A DNA stretch of 64,000 nucleotides from CAWBRT01 sp963814745 (GCA_963814745.1 CAWFEA010000019.1:124001-188000); one strand, 5' to 3'; positions 36,059 to 46,365 are shown, counted from the stretch's first letter. Notes: generated by a model from the sequence alone, not told the origin. Program-made: numbers and translations.

Positions 36059-36603
36059 TTTTTCTGCCCCTCGGTTGAAGTTGAGCGAAGAGCATCAGCG
36101 AGGGAAGCAGCAAGAGGATGACCTGCTGGCAGCCCGCCAACATGCTCGTTCTTCTGCAGGGCCGCGGCAATTTCCCTTGCTACGACAAGGTTTTTTGCCG
36201 CCTTCTCCGTCAGCTTCTGAGTCTCTTCGGCGAGCTTGTCGAACAACTCAGGGAGCCTCTCGAGCGCGCTGATTCTTACCTCCCGCGCAGTGTCGCGTAG
36301 CTGCGACGTCGTGGGTCCGCCGCCGAAGTCAGAGCCCGCACTGTACAAAAGCGCCCACTTTCCGTTGTGCTTCGCATACCCTATGCTTGCGTAGTATTGG
36401 ACGGCCCACTTCTGTTCCCCATTGTCACTCCATAAGTCTTCAGTCCATTTATCAACGTTTATCCAGGCTTCTACGCCAATTCCATGCGCAGCAAGTGCGG
36501 ATTCAATTTCCTTGATCTGAGCTGTGATTTTGTCGCTGACGGTGTTAAGGGATTTCGCGGAAGAGAAAAGACGAGACAATGCAGCGTCGGCTTTGCCAGT
36601 CAC
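36055..36603 (-). CDS. hypothetical protein, coupled to the small membrane protein
   Basis: 182-residue protein with no recognised domain. The first part is helical (KADAALSRLFSSAKSLNTVSDKITAQIKEIESALAAHG). The middle contains aromatic repeats WINVDKWTEDLWSDNGEQKWAVQYYASIGYAKHNGKWALLYSAG, and the end has a long charged helix. The GTG at 36603 is chosen for the GGAGG five bases upstream; the TTG at 36615 is the alternative. It precedes and overlaps the membrane protein gene. Not obviously exported. Confidence 0.65.
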   Translation of the reverse strand: MTGKADAALSRLFSSAKSLNTVSDKITAQIKEIESALAAHGIGVEAWINVDKWTEDLWSDNGEQKWAVQYYASIGYAKHNGKWALLYSAGSDFGGGPTTSQLRDTAREVRISALERLPELFDKLAEETQKLTEKAAKNLVVAREIAAALQKNEHVGGLPAGHPLAASLADALRSTSTEGQKK

Positions 36604-36794
36604 GGCAGCCTCCAATTTGAGGGTCGGTCAGACCCGGTTCGAGGTATGTTCCAACCTCGTGCGCAGAGTAGCACACGCGCCGAGGAAAGGTCAACCTGAG
36701 TACAAGGAAAACTGTTCTCCTTTTGACAAACCACCGCATTCACGCCATACTATTTCCGATGTTGGCCGAGACCCACAGCTCGCTGACCATGGCC

Positions 36795-36903
36795 ATGTGC
36801 ATGCACATGCGGTTCGGTGCGCGACCGTGGGCGGCTGGCTAGACAGCTCCGAGCCGGAAAGTTCAACGACCCACGGTCATGCGATCGCGGGTCGTTTTGT
36901 TTT
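36795..36903 (+). promoter_or_regulatory. metY leader with antiterminator/terminator switch (candidate riboswitch)
   Basis: A terminator hairpin (8-bp stem 36865-36872 with 36889-36896, then TTTTGTTTT) lies just before metY. Its left arm is contained in a second pairing: GACCGTGGG (36823-36831) with CCCACGGTC (36870-36878), a perfect 9-bp alternative. Upstream is a GTGCATGCAC hairpin. This is the architecture of a transcription attenuator; the ligand, perhaps a methionine-pathway metabolite such as SAM, cannot be told and no known class was recognised. Confidence 0.6.
36865..36903 (+). terminator. leader terminator before metY
   Basis: Perfect AACGACCC/GGGTCGTT stem, 16-nt loop containing GCGATCGC, followed by a T-rich run. 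It would stop transcription before the metY ribosome binding site. Confidence 0.7.
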
Positions 36904-36939
36904 ACTCAACGGAATTTCAGAAAAGGAACGGGTGCAGCC

Positions 36940-38294
36940 ATGTCAGACAACAACGCCGAGAAGAAACATCACTTTGCAACCCTGGCGATTCATGCCGGCC
37001 AGCAGGTCGATCCCGCCACCAAGGCGCGCGCGGTGCCGATCTACCAGACCACATCGTACGTGTTCGACGACGCCGACCACGCCGCCCGCCTCTTCGGCCT
37101 CAAGGAGTTCGGCAACATCTACACCCGCATCATGAACCCCACCACCGACGTCTTTGAGAAGCGCATAGCCGCCCTGGAGGGCGGCGCCGCAGGCCTGGCG
37201 ACCGCTTCCGGACAGGCCGCCGAGACGCTGATCATCACCACCTTGGCCAACGCCGGCGACGAGATCGTGTCCACCACGTCGCTCTACGGCGGCACCTACA
37301 ACCTGTTCCATTACACCCTGCCCAAGCTGGGCATCGTGGTGCGCTTCGTCGATGCCGACGATTTCGACGGCCTGCGGAAGGCGATCGACCCCAAGACCAA
37401 GGCGGTTTACACCGAGACGCTGGGCAATCCCAAGCTTGACGTGGTCGATATCGAAGCCCTTGCCCGCATCGCTCATGAGAACAGGCTGCCGCTGGTGATC
37501 GACAATACCTGCGCCTCGCCCGCGCTCTGCCGTCCGATCGAATGGGGAGCCGATATCGTGGTCAACTCGGCTACCAAGTTCATCGGCGGCCATGGCACGT
37601 CGATCGGAGGCATCATCGTCGACAGCGGCAACTTCGACTGGAAGGCTTCGGGACGCTTCCCGGATTTCGTCAATCCCGATCCCTCGTATCACGGCGTTTC
37701 CTATACCGAAGCCTTCGGACCGCTGGCGTTCATCATCAAGGCGCGGGTGCAGGGCTTGCGCGATACCGGAGCCTGCCTCTCTCCGTTCAACGCGTTTCTG
37801 TTTTTGCAGGGAGCCGAGACCTTGCATCTGCGCATGCAGCGGCATGTGGAGAACGCGCTGGCGCTGGCGAAGTATCTGGAGGCGCATCCCGCCGTCGCGT
37901 GGGTCAACTATCCGGGGCTGCCGGCAGCAAATACTACGCGCGTGCCAAAAAGTATCTGCCGGATGGTTGCGGAGCCCTGGTCACGTTCGGCATCAAAGGC
38001 GGCTACGACGCCGGCCGCAAGCTCATCAACTCGCTTTCGCTATTTAGTTTGCTGGCCAATCTGGGAGACTCGAAGTCGCTGGTGATCCATCCCGCTTCCA
38101 CCACGCACGCGCAACTGAGCGAAGCCGAGCAGCTCGAAACCGGGGTCACGCCCGAGCTGGTGCGGCTATCGATCGGCACCGAAGATGTGCGCGACCTGAT
38201 CGACGACCTCAATCAGGCGCTCAAGACGGCTACGGGGTTATCGCACGCGCAGGACGCCGATCTGTCCGTTGCCGGAGAAAAGAGTTCGAAATGA
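36940..38294 (+). CDS. metY: O-acetylhomoserine sulfhydrylase (frameshifted)
   Basis: PLP enzyme that makes homocysteine from O-acetylhomoserine and sulfide. It begins FATLAIHAGQQVDPATKARAVPIYQTTSYVF. The PLP-binding Lys lies in NSATKFIGGHG, and the LSPFNAFLFLQGAETLHLRMQRH block is present. At about 37923 the frame shifts: one base is missing from a G run and the continuation (GSKYYARAKKYLPDG ... SLVIHPASTTHAQL) is in another frame. Adding one base gives 451 residues. The ATG at 36940 follows GGAACGGG. metX follows directly. Confidence 0.92.
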
Positions 38295-39370
38295 GCACGG
38301 GAACTTTGCATCTCGTCCAGGGGCAGTACGGCTTTGCCGAGGCAGAGGGTTTTCGCCTGGAGTGCGGCCGCCGCTTGCGCCCGGTCAACATCCGTTACGC
38401 CATGTACGGCGAGCCGAATGCCGCGGGCGACAACGTCGTTTTGGTTTGCCACGCGCTTTCCGGCTCCGCCGAAGTGGCCTCCTGGTGGCCGGAATTGTTC
38501 GAAGACGAGCGCCTCTTCGGCAACAGCCGCTACTGCGTCATCGGCAGCAATATTCTGGGCTCCTGCTACGGTTCGACCGGACCCTCGGCCGTCGATCCCG
38601 AGACCGGCCGCGCTTATGGCGGAAACTTTCCGCTGGTGACGGTCAGCGACATTGTTCGCGCGCAACGCCATCTGCTGGACTATTTCGGAATCAAGCAGGT
38701 CAAGCTGGTGATCGGCGGCTCGATCGGCGGCATGCAGGCCTTGCAATGGGCCATCGATTACCCCGACTTTGTCGAGCATTGCGTAGCCATCGGCGCGGCG
38801 CCGCTGGGTTCGATGGGGTTAGCGCTGAATCATCTGCAGCGGCATGTCATACGGCTCGATCCCAAGTGGCGCAACGGCGAGTACCCCGCCGATGATGTCC
38901 CGGCCCAGGGACTTGCCCTGGCGCGCGAGATCGCCATGTGCTCCTACAAGTCGGCGGAGTTGTTCACCGAACGCTTCGGCCGCAATCCCAACCGCAATGG
39001 AGAAGACCCCTGGACCCATCCCGATGGCCGCTTCGACGTTGCCGGATATCTCGACCACCAAGGGGAAAAGTTCGTCCAGCGCTTCGATGCCAACTCGTAC
39101 CTCGCGATCAGCAAGACCATGGACAGCTTCGATCCGGTGCGCGCCTACGGTTCCGCGCAGGCTGCCTACAGCCGCATCCGGGCGCAGGTCACGCTGGTGG
39201 GAATCTCCTCCGACTGGCTGTTTCCGGCGGCCGATGTGCGCGCGCTCGGCGAGCAATTCACCGCCGTGGGCGTGCAGTGCGAGTATCACGAAATAGCGTC
39301 CTCGCACGGGCACGACGCCTTCCTCGCCGAACCGGAGAAGCTGGCCGCCATCTTGACCGCACACTTGTAG
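38291..39370 (+). CDS. metX: homoserine O-acetyltransferase
   Basis: Acetylates homoserine to give the substrate for MetY. Alpha/beta-hydrolase fold, 359 residues, with VCHALSGSAEVASWWPELF, the nucleophile in VIGGSIGGMQALQW, and Asp and His in SSDWLFPAADV and SSHGHDAFLAE. The start overlaps the metY stop by four bases (ATGA), so the two steps of the pathway are translationally coupled and probably controlled together by the leader upstream. Confidence 0.95.
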   Translation: MSTGTLHLVQGQYGFAEAEGFRLECGRRLRPVNIRYAMYGEPNAAGDNVVLVCHALSGSAEVASWWPELFEDERLFGNSRYCVIGSNILGSCYGSTGPSAVDPETGRAYGGNFPLVTVSDIVRAQRHLLDYFGIKQVKLVIGGSIGGMQALQWAIDYPDFVEHCVAIGAAPLGSMGLALNHLQRHVIRLDPKWRNGEYPADDVPAQGLALAREIAMCSYKSAELFTERFGRNPNRNGEDPWTHPDGRFDVAGYLDHQGEKFVQRFDANSYLAISKTMDSFDPVRAYGSAQAAYSRIRAQVTLVGISSDWLFPAADVRALGEQFTAVGVQCEYHEIASSHGHDAFLAEPEKLAAILTAHL

Positions 39371-39479
39371 GCCGAGGCGAGTGACTTTGGCCAAACTGGG
39401 CTAGAATCGTGTGGGGGGAGTTCCGGCTCGATTCCGCCTCGCCGGCTGGAACGCCGAGCTGCCCCAATGATTCAGCCGC

Positions 39480-40229
39480 ATGATTCCGCTGAAAGATGAC
39501 GCACCCAGATTTACGACGCCGTACATGACATGGCTGCTGCTCGCCATCAACATCGGCATATTCCTGTTAGAGTGGATGCTGGGGCGGAATTTTGGCCGGG
39601 GAGCGCTGGATGCGCTGGTGCGCGTCTTCGGGCTGGTTCCCGCCAGGGTGACGATTCTTCTCGAAGGCGGGCACGTGCCGGCGTGGCTGGCATCGCAGCT
39701 CGGCGCGCACATCGTGACTCCGGCCTCGGCTTTTTTGCCGTTTTTCACCTCGATGTTCCTGCACGCCTCCTGGTTGCACGTCATTGCCAACATGTGGGCG
39801 CTATGGATCTTCGGCGACAACGTGGAGGACCACCTGGGGCACGCGACTTACCTCGTGTTCTATTTGCTGTGCGGGCTGCTGGGCGGGGTGACGCATACCA
39901 TGCTGAACCTGGCCTCGACCGTGCCCAGCGTCGGCGCCAGCGGAGCGATCGCGGGAATCATGGGCGCTTACTTCGTGCTCTACCCCAAGGCGCGGGTGCT
40001 GATGCTGGTTCCCTTCTTCTTCGTTTTCTTTATGTGGATGCCGGCGTGGATCGTGCTGGGTTACTGGTTTGTGGTGCAGTTTCTGAGCGGAGCCGCTACC
40101 TCGATAGGACCGAACAACCCCAACGGCGCAGGCGTGGCGTTCTGGGCGCACGTCGGCGGATTCGTCTCCGGACTGGTGCTGATCAAGCTCTTCCCTTCCC
40201 GGCCGCGCCGCTATCGTTACGGAATCTAG
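39480..40229 (+). CDS. rhomboid family intramembrane serine protease
   Basis: 249-residue polytopic protein with about six membrane helices. The catalytic Ser is in VGASGAIAGIMGAY and the His in AHVGGFVSGL; HASWLHVIANMWALWIFGDNVED is the conserved early loop. It probably cleaves other membrane proteins; the substrate is unknown. The start is an ATG at 39480, 109 bases after metX. Confidence 0.92.
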   Translation: MIPLKDDAPRFTTPYMTWLLLAINIGIFLLEWMLGRNFGRGALDALVRVFGLVPARVTILLEGGHVPAWLASQLGAHIVTPASAFLPFFTSMFLHASWLHVIANMWALWIFGDNVEDHLGHATYLVFYLLCGLLGGVTHTMLNLASTVPSVGASGAIAGIMGAYFVLYPKARVLMLVPFFFVFFMWMPAWIVLGYWFVVQFLSGAATSIGPNNPNGAGVAFWAHVGGFVSGLVLIKLFPSRPRRYRYGI

Positions 40230-40275
40230 GGTCAGAGCGGTACGGATTGATCCGTGTTTCCGGCGGATGCGTTCA

Positions 40276-40315
40276 CGTGATATTAATATTCCTTTAACAC
40301 AATATTAATATTTCG
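40276..40315. promoter_or_regulatory. AT-rich dyad upstream of the DMT transporter
   Basis: Two AATATTAATATT-like palindromes (GATATTAATATT and AATATTAATATT) separated by about 11 bases in otherwise GC-rich DNA. A promoter element or regulator site is possible. No terminator-like T-run follows. Confidence 0.35.
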
Positions 40316-40353
40316 GCATGGCCGAACTCTAACCCGGAACCCTTAAGTAACCT

Positions 40354-41214
40354 GTGTCGATTACAGCCCTGGTTCTCATCATTATCGCGGCCTGCTTTCA
40401 CTCCACCTGGAACTTTCTGGCCAAGCGGGCCGCCGAATGCCATCACCTGATGTGGTTCGCCTCCACTGGCGGAACGATTCTTCTGTTTCCAGTGGCGCTG
40501 TGGGTGTTGCGCGACGATTGGCCGAAGATAGGCGCCAAGGCGGTGATTTTTCTGCTCACGACGGGCGTGGTGCACGTGCTCTATTTTGAGGCGCTGCAAA
40601 GAGGCTATCGGGCGGGAGATTTGTCGACCGTCTATCCGCTGGCACGAGGCACCGGACCGCTGTTTTCTTTCTGCGGGGCGATCGTGGTATTGCACGAGCG
40701 GCCAAGCGCGCTGGCCGCCGGCGGCGCGCTGCTGGTGGTGGGCGGAATTCTGCTCATCTCGGGCGGAGTGCGTATCTTCAGCGATCGTGGCGGCCGCGCC
40801 GGATTTTTTTGGGGGACGATGACCGGCCTCACCATCGCCTGCTACACGGTCGTCGATGGCTATTCCGTCAAGGTATTACTGCTGTCGCCGGTGCTGGTGG
40901 ATTATGCCGAAAATCTCTTCCGCACCCTCGTGTTCTCCTACCGTGGCTGGCGGGAGCGCGCGGAGTTGCCGTCGGAACTGGCACGCTGTTGGAAAGAAGC
41001 GCTTGGGATCGCGCTGCTTACGCCCCTGGCCTACATCCTGGTGTTATTTGCCATGCGGATTGCGCCGGTCAGCCACGTTGCACCCGCCCGCGAAATGTCG
41101 ATGATGATCGGCGCCTATCTTGGCACCAAGCTGCTGCATGAAGGACACGCGAAACAACGAATATGCGGATCGGTCCTGATCGCCTCGGGAGTGGCCGCAC
41201 TGGTGCTGGGATGA
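40354..41214 (+). CDS. EamA-type (DMT superfamily) transporter
   Basis: 286-residue membrane protein with about ten predicted helices and an internal repeat of two EamA-like halves (AACFHSTWNFLAKRAA ... and ...RTLVFSYRGWRER). It probably exports or imports a small metabolite; the substrate is unknown. GTG start at 40354. It ends before the convergent efflux operon. Confidence 0.85.
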   Translation: MSITALVLIIIAACFHSTWNFLAKRAAECHHLMWFASTGGTILLFPVALWVLRDDWPKIGAKAVIFLLTTGVVHVLYFEALQRGYRAGDLSTVYPLARGTGPLFSFCGAIVVLHERPSALAAGGALLVVGGILLISGGVRIFSDRGGRAGFFWGTMTGLTIACYTVVDGYSVKVLLLSPVLVDYAENLFRTLVFSYRGWRERAELPSELARCWKEALGIALLTPLAYILVLFAMRIAPVSHVAPAREMSMMIGAYLGTKLLHEGHAKQRICGSVLIASGVAALVLG

Positions 41215-41310
41215 AGCGCTCAGCGGCGCGAAACCCACGGCAAGAGCGCTGAATTTGCAGACACTTAGAGTGATGCAAATCAGGAACTCTGGATGCCTCA
41301 AGACCCGCGT

Positions 41311-44300
41311 TTAGTGGGTGAGCAGAGCCTCGTCGGTGGTTTCGATCAGTTTCCTTTTCCTGCTCAACCGCCGTCCTATCCAGGTTTGCAGGTTGTCGAG
41401 ATAGGTATAGATGACAGGCGTGATGTAGAGCGTCAGCAACTGCGAGAACACCAAGCCGCCGACGACCGCCCAGCCCAGCGGACGCCGCGATTCGGCGCCG
41501 GCCCCCATGCCGAGCGCGATCGGCAAGGTCCCCATCAGCGCGGCCATGGTGGTCATCATGATGGGGCGGAAGCGGACCAGGCAGCCTTCGTAGATGGCGT
41601 CGGCGGCCGACTTGCCTTCGGCGCGCTGCGCCGCCAGCGCGAAGTCGATCATCATGATGGCGTTTTTCTTGACGATGCCGACCAGCATGATGATGCCGAC
41701 GAACGAGTAGAGGTTGAGGTCCGTCGTGCAGCAGCATCAGCGTGACCAGCGCGCCGAAGCCGGCCGAAGGCAAGGCCGGAGAGAATGGTGATGGGATGGA
41801 TGAAGCTCTCGTAAAGAATTCCCAGCACGATGTAGATGACCAGGATGGCCAGCAGCAGCAGCCAGCCTAAACCGGTCAGCGGAAGACTGGAAGGCTTGGG
41901 CGGTTCCCTGGAAGCTGCCGCTCATGGTGGCCGGAAGTGTCCTGGGCAACCTTCTGCACCTTGGCCACGGCCGCGCCCAGGGCGACGTTCGGGCGCGGGG
42001 TTGAAGGAAATGGTGACGGCCGGCAACTGGCCCTGGTGATTGACGGTGAGCGGACCCACCGAGCGGGTGAGGGTGGCGACCGTGTTCAACGGCACCACCT
42101 GCCCGGAAGACGAACGCACGTAAAGCAGACCGAGGGCGTCGGGATCGAGTTGGTAATCGGATTGCACCTCGATGATGGCGCGATAGGTGTTGCTCGGTTC
42201 ATAGATGGTCGAAATCTGAAGCTGTCCGTAAGCGAAGCCGAGAGCATCCTGCACCTGCTGCGCGGTGATGCCCAGGGTGGAGGCCTTGTCGCGGTCGATG
42301 GTCACGTCGATCTGCGGATTCTTGACTTGCAGATCGCTGGTTACATCCTGTAATTCGGGCTGCTTGGCCAGCTCGGCTTCAACCCGTTGCGCAACCCGAT
42401 ACAACTCCTGCGTATCCGGACCTTGCAGGGTGTACTGGTAGAGGCTCTTGCTCATGCGTCCGCCAATCTGGATGGTGGGCGGCGCCTGCGGATAGGCGGT
42501 GATGCCGGGAACCTTGAGGAATTCCCGCCGCAGCGTTGCCACGATGTCCTGCACCGGCGGGCGCTTGCTGCGAGGGGTGAGGCGGGCGAACATGCGGCCG
42601 TTATTACCCGCGCCCCAGCCGCCGATCGCGCACATAAACTTTTCCACGTTGGGATTGCGGCGCACGATCTCGGCCAGGGTGAGCTGGTGCTCCTTCATGC
42701 TGTCAAACGATATGCCCTGGTTGGCTTCCACCATGGTAAAGATCTGGCCGGTGTCATCGGTGGGCAGAAAGCCTTTGGGCATGATGACGAAAAGATAGCC
42801 GGTAATGGCCAGCACCACCAGCGAAGTTACCAGGGTGGTCAGGCGATAACGGATGGCCTTCTTCAGGGTGAAGTCATAAGCGTGCAGCATGCCCTGAAAG
42901 ACGCCTTCCGACCAGCGATAGAGCGCATTGTGACGGGTTTCGGAGGCGGCGCGCAGAAACCGGCTGCACAGCATAGGCGTCAGGGTAAGTGAGACGAAGC
43001 CGGAAACCAGGATGGCCGTGCCGATGGTGACCGCGAATTCGTGCAGCAGGCGCCCCAGCAGTCCGCCCATGAAGAGCACGGGGATGAACACGGCGGCCAG
43101 CGACAGCGTCATGGAAAGAATGGTGAAGCCGATTTCGCGCGAGCCGTTCAGGGCGGCTTGCATCGGCGGCTCGCCCATTTCCATGTGGCGCACAATGTTT
43201 TCGAGCATCACGATGGCGTCATCCACCACGAAGCCGACGGAGAGGGTCAGCGCCATCAGCGAGAGGTTGTCCACGCTGTAGCCGAGCAGCGACATCACGG
43301 CGAAGGTGCCGATGATCGACATCGGCAGCGCCATGCGAGGGAATGATGGTGGCCGAGATGTTGCGCAGGAAAAGGAAAATAACCAGAATGACCAGCCCGA
43401 CGGTCAGCAGCAGCGTGAACTTGACGTCATTGACCGATTCGCGGATCGATTGCGAACGGTCATAAAGGGTTTCGATGTTCACCGCCCCCGGAATCTGGGC
43501 GCGGAACTGCGGCATCAGGGCCATGATGCGATCGACCACTTCGACCGTGTTGGTGCCCGGCTGGCGCTGGATGGCCAGCACCATGGAGCGGTTGATGCTG
43601 TCCGGCTTGCCGAACCAGCTGGCGGTCTTGTCGTTCTCGACGCCGTCAACCACGTCGCCCAATTCGGCGAGGCGAACCGGACTGCCGTTGCGATAGGCGA
43701 CGATCAGAGGCTTGTATTCCCGGGCGCGCCACAACTGCCCGTTGGGGTTGTTCACCGTGATCGCCTGCTGGGTGCCGTAGAGTGTGCCGGTTGGTTCGTT
43801 GACCGTGCCCTTCTGGATGGCGTTGACAACCTCATCGATGCCGATCTGGCGGCTGGCCAGCAAACGCGGATTGAGCTGGATGTGCGGCGAGTACTTCTGG
43901 GCGCCGTAGACGCTGACCTGGGCCACGCCGTCGATCATCGAGATACGCTGCGCCATGGTTGTCTCGGCGTACTCGTCAACGTCGGAAAGGCGCATGGTCG
44001 GCGAGAAGAGCGAGAGATAGAGAACGGGCTGATCGGCGGGATTGACCTTCTGGAAAGAAGGCGGATACGGCAGGTTGTTGGGCAGATCGTGCTGCGCCTT
44101 GGCGATCATGGACTGCACGTCTTGCGCCGCCGCATCGATGTTGCGCGCCAGCGAGAACTGCAAGGTGATGTTGGTGGCCCCGAGGTAGCTGGTCGAGGTC
44201 ATCTGGTCGATGCCGGCGATGGTGGAAAACTGCTTCTCCAAAGGCAGCGCCACGGAGCTAGCCATGGTTTCCGGACTTGCGCCCGGCTGGGTGACGGTGA

Positions 44301-44439
44301 CCAGAATCGTCGGAAAATCGACGTTGGGCAAATCGCTGACCGGGAGCAGCCGGTAACCGGCGATGCCGAAGATCAGAATTGCCGCCATGACCAGGGTGGT
44401 CATGACCGGCCGCTTGATAAAAATTTCGGCGATGTTCAT
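41311..44439 (-). pseudogene. RND efflux pump permease (AcrB/MdtB-like), six frameshifts
   Basis: Inner-membrane proton-driven pump. Recognisable from MNIAEIFIKRPVMTTLVMAAILIFG at 44439, ATNITLQFSLARNIDAAAQDV, FVVDDAIVMLENIVRHMEMGEPP (about 43240) and the final GIVKKNAIMMIDFALAAQRAEGKSA ... FRPIMMTTMAALMGTLPIALG. The frame changes at about 43336, 41989, 41942, 41884, 41768 and 41722. Each is one extra base; removing all six gives 1041 codons, the expected family length. The shifts cluster in 41.7-42.0 kb and may be sequence errors. The start overlaps the adaptor gene by four bases. Confidence 0.85.
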
Positions 44440-45620
44440 GACCGTTTTTCCTGCGCGCCCCCGGCGACCGCTTGCGGGGTTCCAGCCTGCTTGATATCCA
44501 CCCTGGAGCCCGGAACCAGGCGCACGTGGCCGTCGGTGACCACGGTTTCGCCGGGGTTGATTCCCTGCTCGACTATGAGTTGGCCGTGGTAAAGCGGGCC
44601 GAGCTTGACCAGCCGCATCTCCACCGTCTTATCGGGCTTGACGACAAACAGATATGGGCCCTGCTGGCTGCTCTGCACCGCCTGCGAAGGCACGGTGGTG
44701 GCATTCGGGCGATTGCTCAAGGTCAGCACCACGGTCACGAACTGCCCGGGCCACAGCTTGTTGTCCTTATTGGGAAAGGTGGCTTTCAAAGTGATGGTTC
44801 CGGTGGTGCGGTCCACCGTATTGTCGATGAAGGTAACCTTGCCGATATCGGCTGGAACCGTGGTCGAAGGGATGGTCGCCTCCACGCGCAGGACGCCTTT
44901 GGCCATCTGCTGCTTGATCTCGGGCAGGTACTGCTCGGGGACGGCGAAGCTGGCGTAGATCGGCGAAACCTCGTTAATGGTGACCAACGGCAGGTCGTTG
45001 GCCTTGGATACGCTGCCGGGATACAACTGGAGATTGCCGGTGCAGCCGTCGATCGGCGAGTAAATCTTGGTGAAGGTGACGCTGACGCGGGCGGATTCGA
45101 CCGCGCCGTCATCGGCGACCACGGCGGCTTCAGCCTGGTCGGCGGCGGACATCATATTCTCGTAGAGCTCGCGGGCGATGATCCCTTCCTTATAAAGCGC
45201 GGCGTAGCGGGTGGCGTTGGCCCGCGCGGTGATGGCCGTGGCTCTGTCTCGCGCCAACTGTCCCTTGGCTCTGAGCAGATCGGCGTCAAAGCTGCGCGGA
45301 TCGAGCTGGAAGAGCAACTGGCCTTTCTTGACGAAATCCCCTTCCTTGAAAAAAGCCTTGGTAATCTCAGCGCTGACCATGGTCTTGATCTGCACCGTCG
45401 AGTACGGAGCGATGGCGCCGACCGCATTCACCATGACGGGCACGTCGCGGGTTTCGGCCTGGGCGACAGCGACCGGGACCGCGGGCGCGGCGACCGCCTG
45501 GGTAGAGTTGGCCTGGTGACAAGCAGCGCTCAGCAGCAGCCATACGGCCATGCCAATCGCCAGGACAATGCCTAGCGGGCGGCGGGCCGCGGCCGGAAGA
45601 GGATTCAGTAAAGGTTTCAT
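44436..45620 (-). CDS. RND efflux periplasmic adaptor (membrane fusion) protein
   Basis: 394-residue lipoprotein-type adaptor (signal with LLLSAAC) that links the pump to an outer-membrane channel. Seen are the lipoyl-like TVQIKTMVSAEITKAFFKEGDFVKKGQLLFQLDPRSF, the helical hairpin (QLARDRATAITARANATRY ... ADQAEAAVVADDGAVESARV), FTKIYSPIDG and a beta-barrel with NDLPLVTI. It overlaps the regulator gene and the pump gene by four bases each, so the three form one coupled operon. No outer-membrane factor is present in the window. Confidence 0.92.
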   Translation of the reverse strand: MKPLLNPLPAAARRPLGIVLAIGMAVWLLLSAACHQANSTQAVAAPAVPVAVAQAETRDVPVMVNAVGAIAPYSTVQIKTMVSAEITKAFFKEGDFVKKGQLLFQLDPRSFDADLLRAKGQLARDRATAITARANATRYAALYKEGIIARELYENMMSAADQAEAAVVADDGAVESARVSVTFTKIYSPIDGCTGNLQLYPGSVSKANDLPLVTINEVSPIYASFAVPEQYLPEIKQQMAKGVLRVEATIPSTTVPADIGKVTFIDNTVDRTTGTITLKATFPNKDNKLWPGQFVTVVLTLSNRPNATTVPSQAVQSSQQGPYLFVVKPDKTVEMRLVKLGPLYHGQLIVEQGINPGETVVTDGHVRLVPGSRVDIKQAGTPQAVAGGAQEKRS

Positions 45621-46360
45621 GGCGTTGGTTCCTGTAATCGCGCAGGCGCTTCCCGGGGAGTTTTCCCGGAGACGCGCCGGCGCGAAGCTCCTGAAATTTT
45701 CACCTTGGTTTTCACCCGCCGGCTGGCCGGTGGGGCAGACATGCCGCTGAGCCAGATCGAGACCATCAGCTTGCTTGCCGCACGCGCATCCAGGTTTCCG
45801 GCGGTGCTTTCGTCGCTATCAGCCGCGCCAAAGAGTTCCTTGATGAGCGAGTAATGACCGACCATCCCGATAAAGGTCCGCGCGGCCATGACCGGGTCGA
45901 TGGAGCGCAGCACTCCCCGGCGCATCTGCACGCGCAGGTAGTTGGCCAACACCTCGAAGTATTCGGCGATGAAGCGGCGGAAAAAACGCCGCGACAATTC
46001 GTGCCGCTCGAGCGCGCAGAACAGCGAGAGGCGCATCGTCGAGTGGTCCTCGGCGTGGCGTTCGAGGGTCCATTCGGCGACCGTCTGCAGAGCTTCGCCG
46101 ACGTCGGCAGCTCCGGCCAGCAGCTCTTCCAGGCGGAGGTGGAAATCCTCGGAGCGAACTTGGGCCTCCAGCACCGCCCAGTAGAGCTCTTCCTTGGTGG
46201 GAAAATGGCGAAAGATGAGGGCTTCGTTGACCTGGGCATGGGCCGCGATCTCGCGCGTGGTGGTGGCGCCAAAGCCCTTCTCGGCAAACAGTTCGGTTGC
46301 GACCGCCAGGATCTGCTGGCGGCGGTTAACGGAAGAAATTCTTGGTTGCGCATTCGGCAT
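45617..46360 (-). CDS. TetR-family regulator of the RND efflux operon
   Basis: 247-residue regulator with an N-terminal HTH (RRQQILAVATELFAEKGFGATTTREIAAHAQVNEALIFRHFPTKEELYW) and a helical ligand domain, plus a basic C-terminal tail. The ATG at 46360 (MPNAQPR) is preferred over 46408. A 16-bp dyad directly upstream of the start is a likely autorepression site. As first gene of the operon it probably represses itself and the pump until a toxic ligand binds. Confidence 0.92.
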   Translation of the reverse strand: MPNAQPRISSVNRRQQILAVATELFAEKGFGATTTREIAAHAQVNEALIFRHFPTKEELYWAVLEAQVRSEDFHLRLEELLAGAADVGEALQTVAEWTLERHAEDHSTMRLSLFCALERHELSRRFFRRFIAEYFEVLANYLRVQMRRGVLRSIDPVMAARTFIGMVGHYSLIKELFGAADSDESTAGNLDARAASKLMVSIWLSGMSAPPASRRVKTKVKISGASRRRVSGKTPREAPARLQEPTP

Positions 46361-46365
46361 AGTAT

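Noticed and set aside
43306..44592. 428-codon frame antisense to the pump and adaptor genes
   Set aside because: Lies over two well-supported genes and has no family features.
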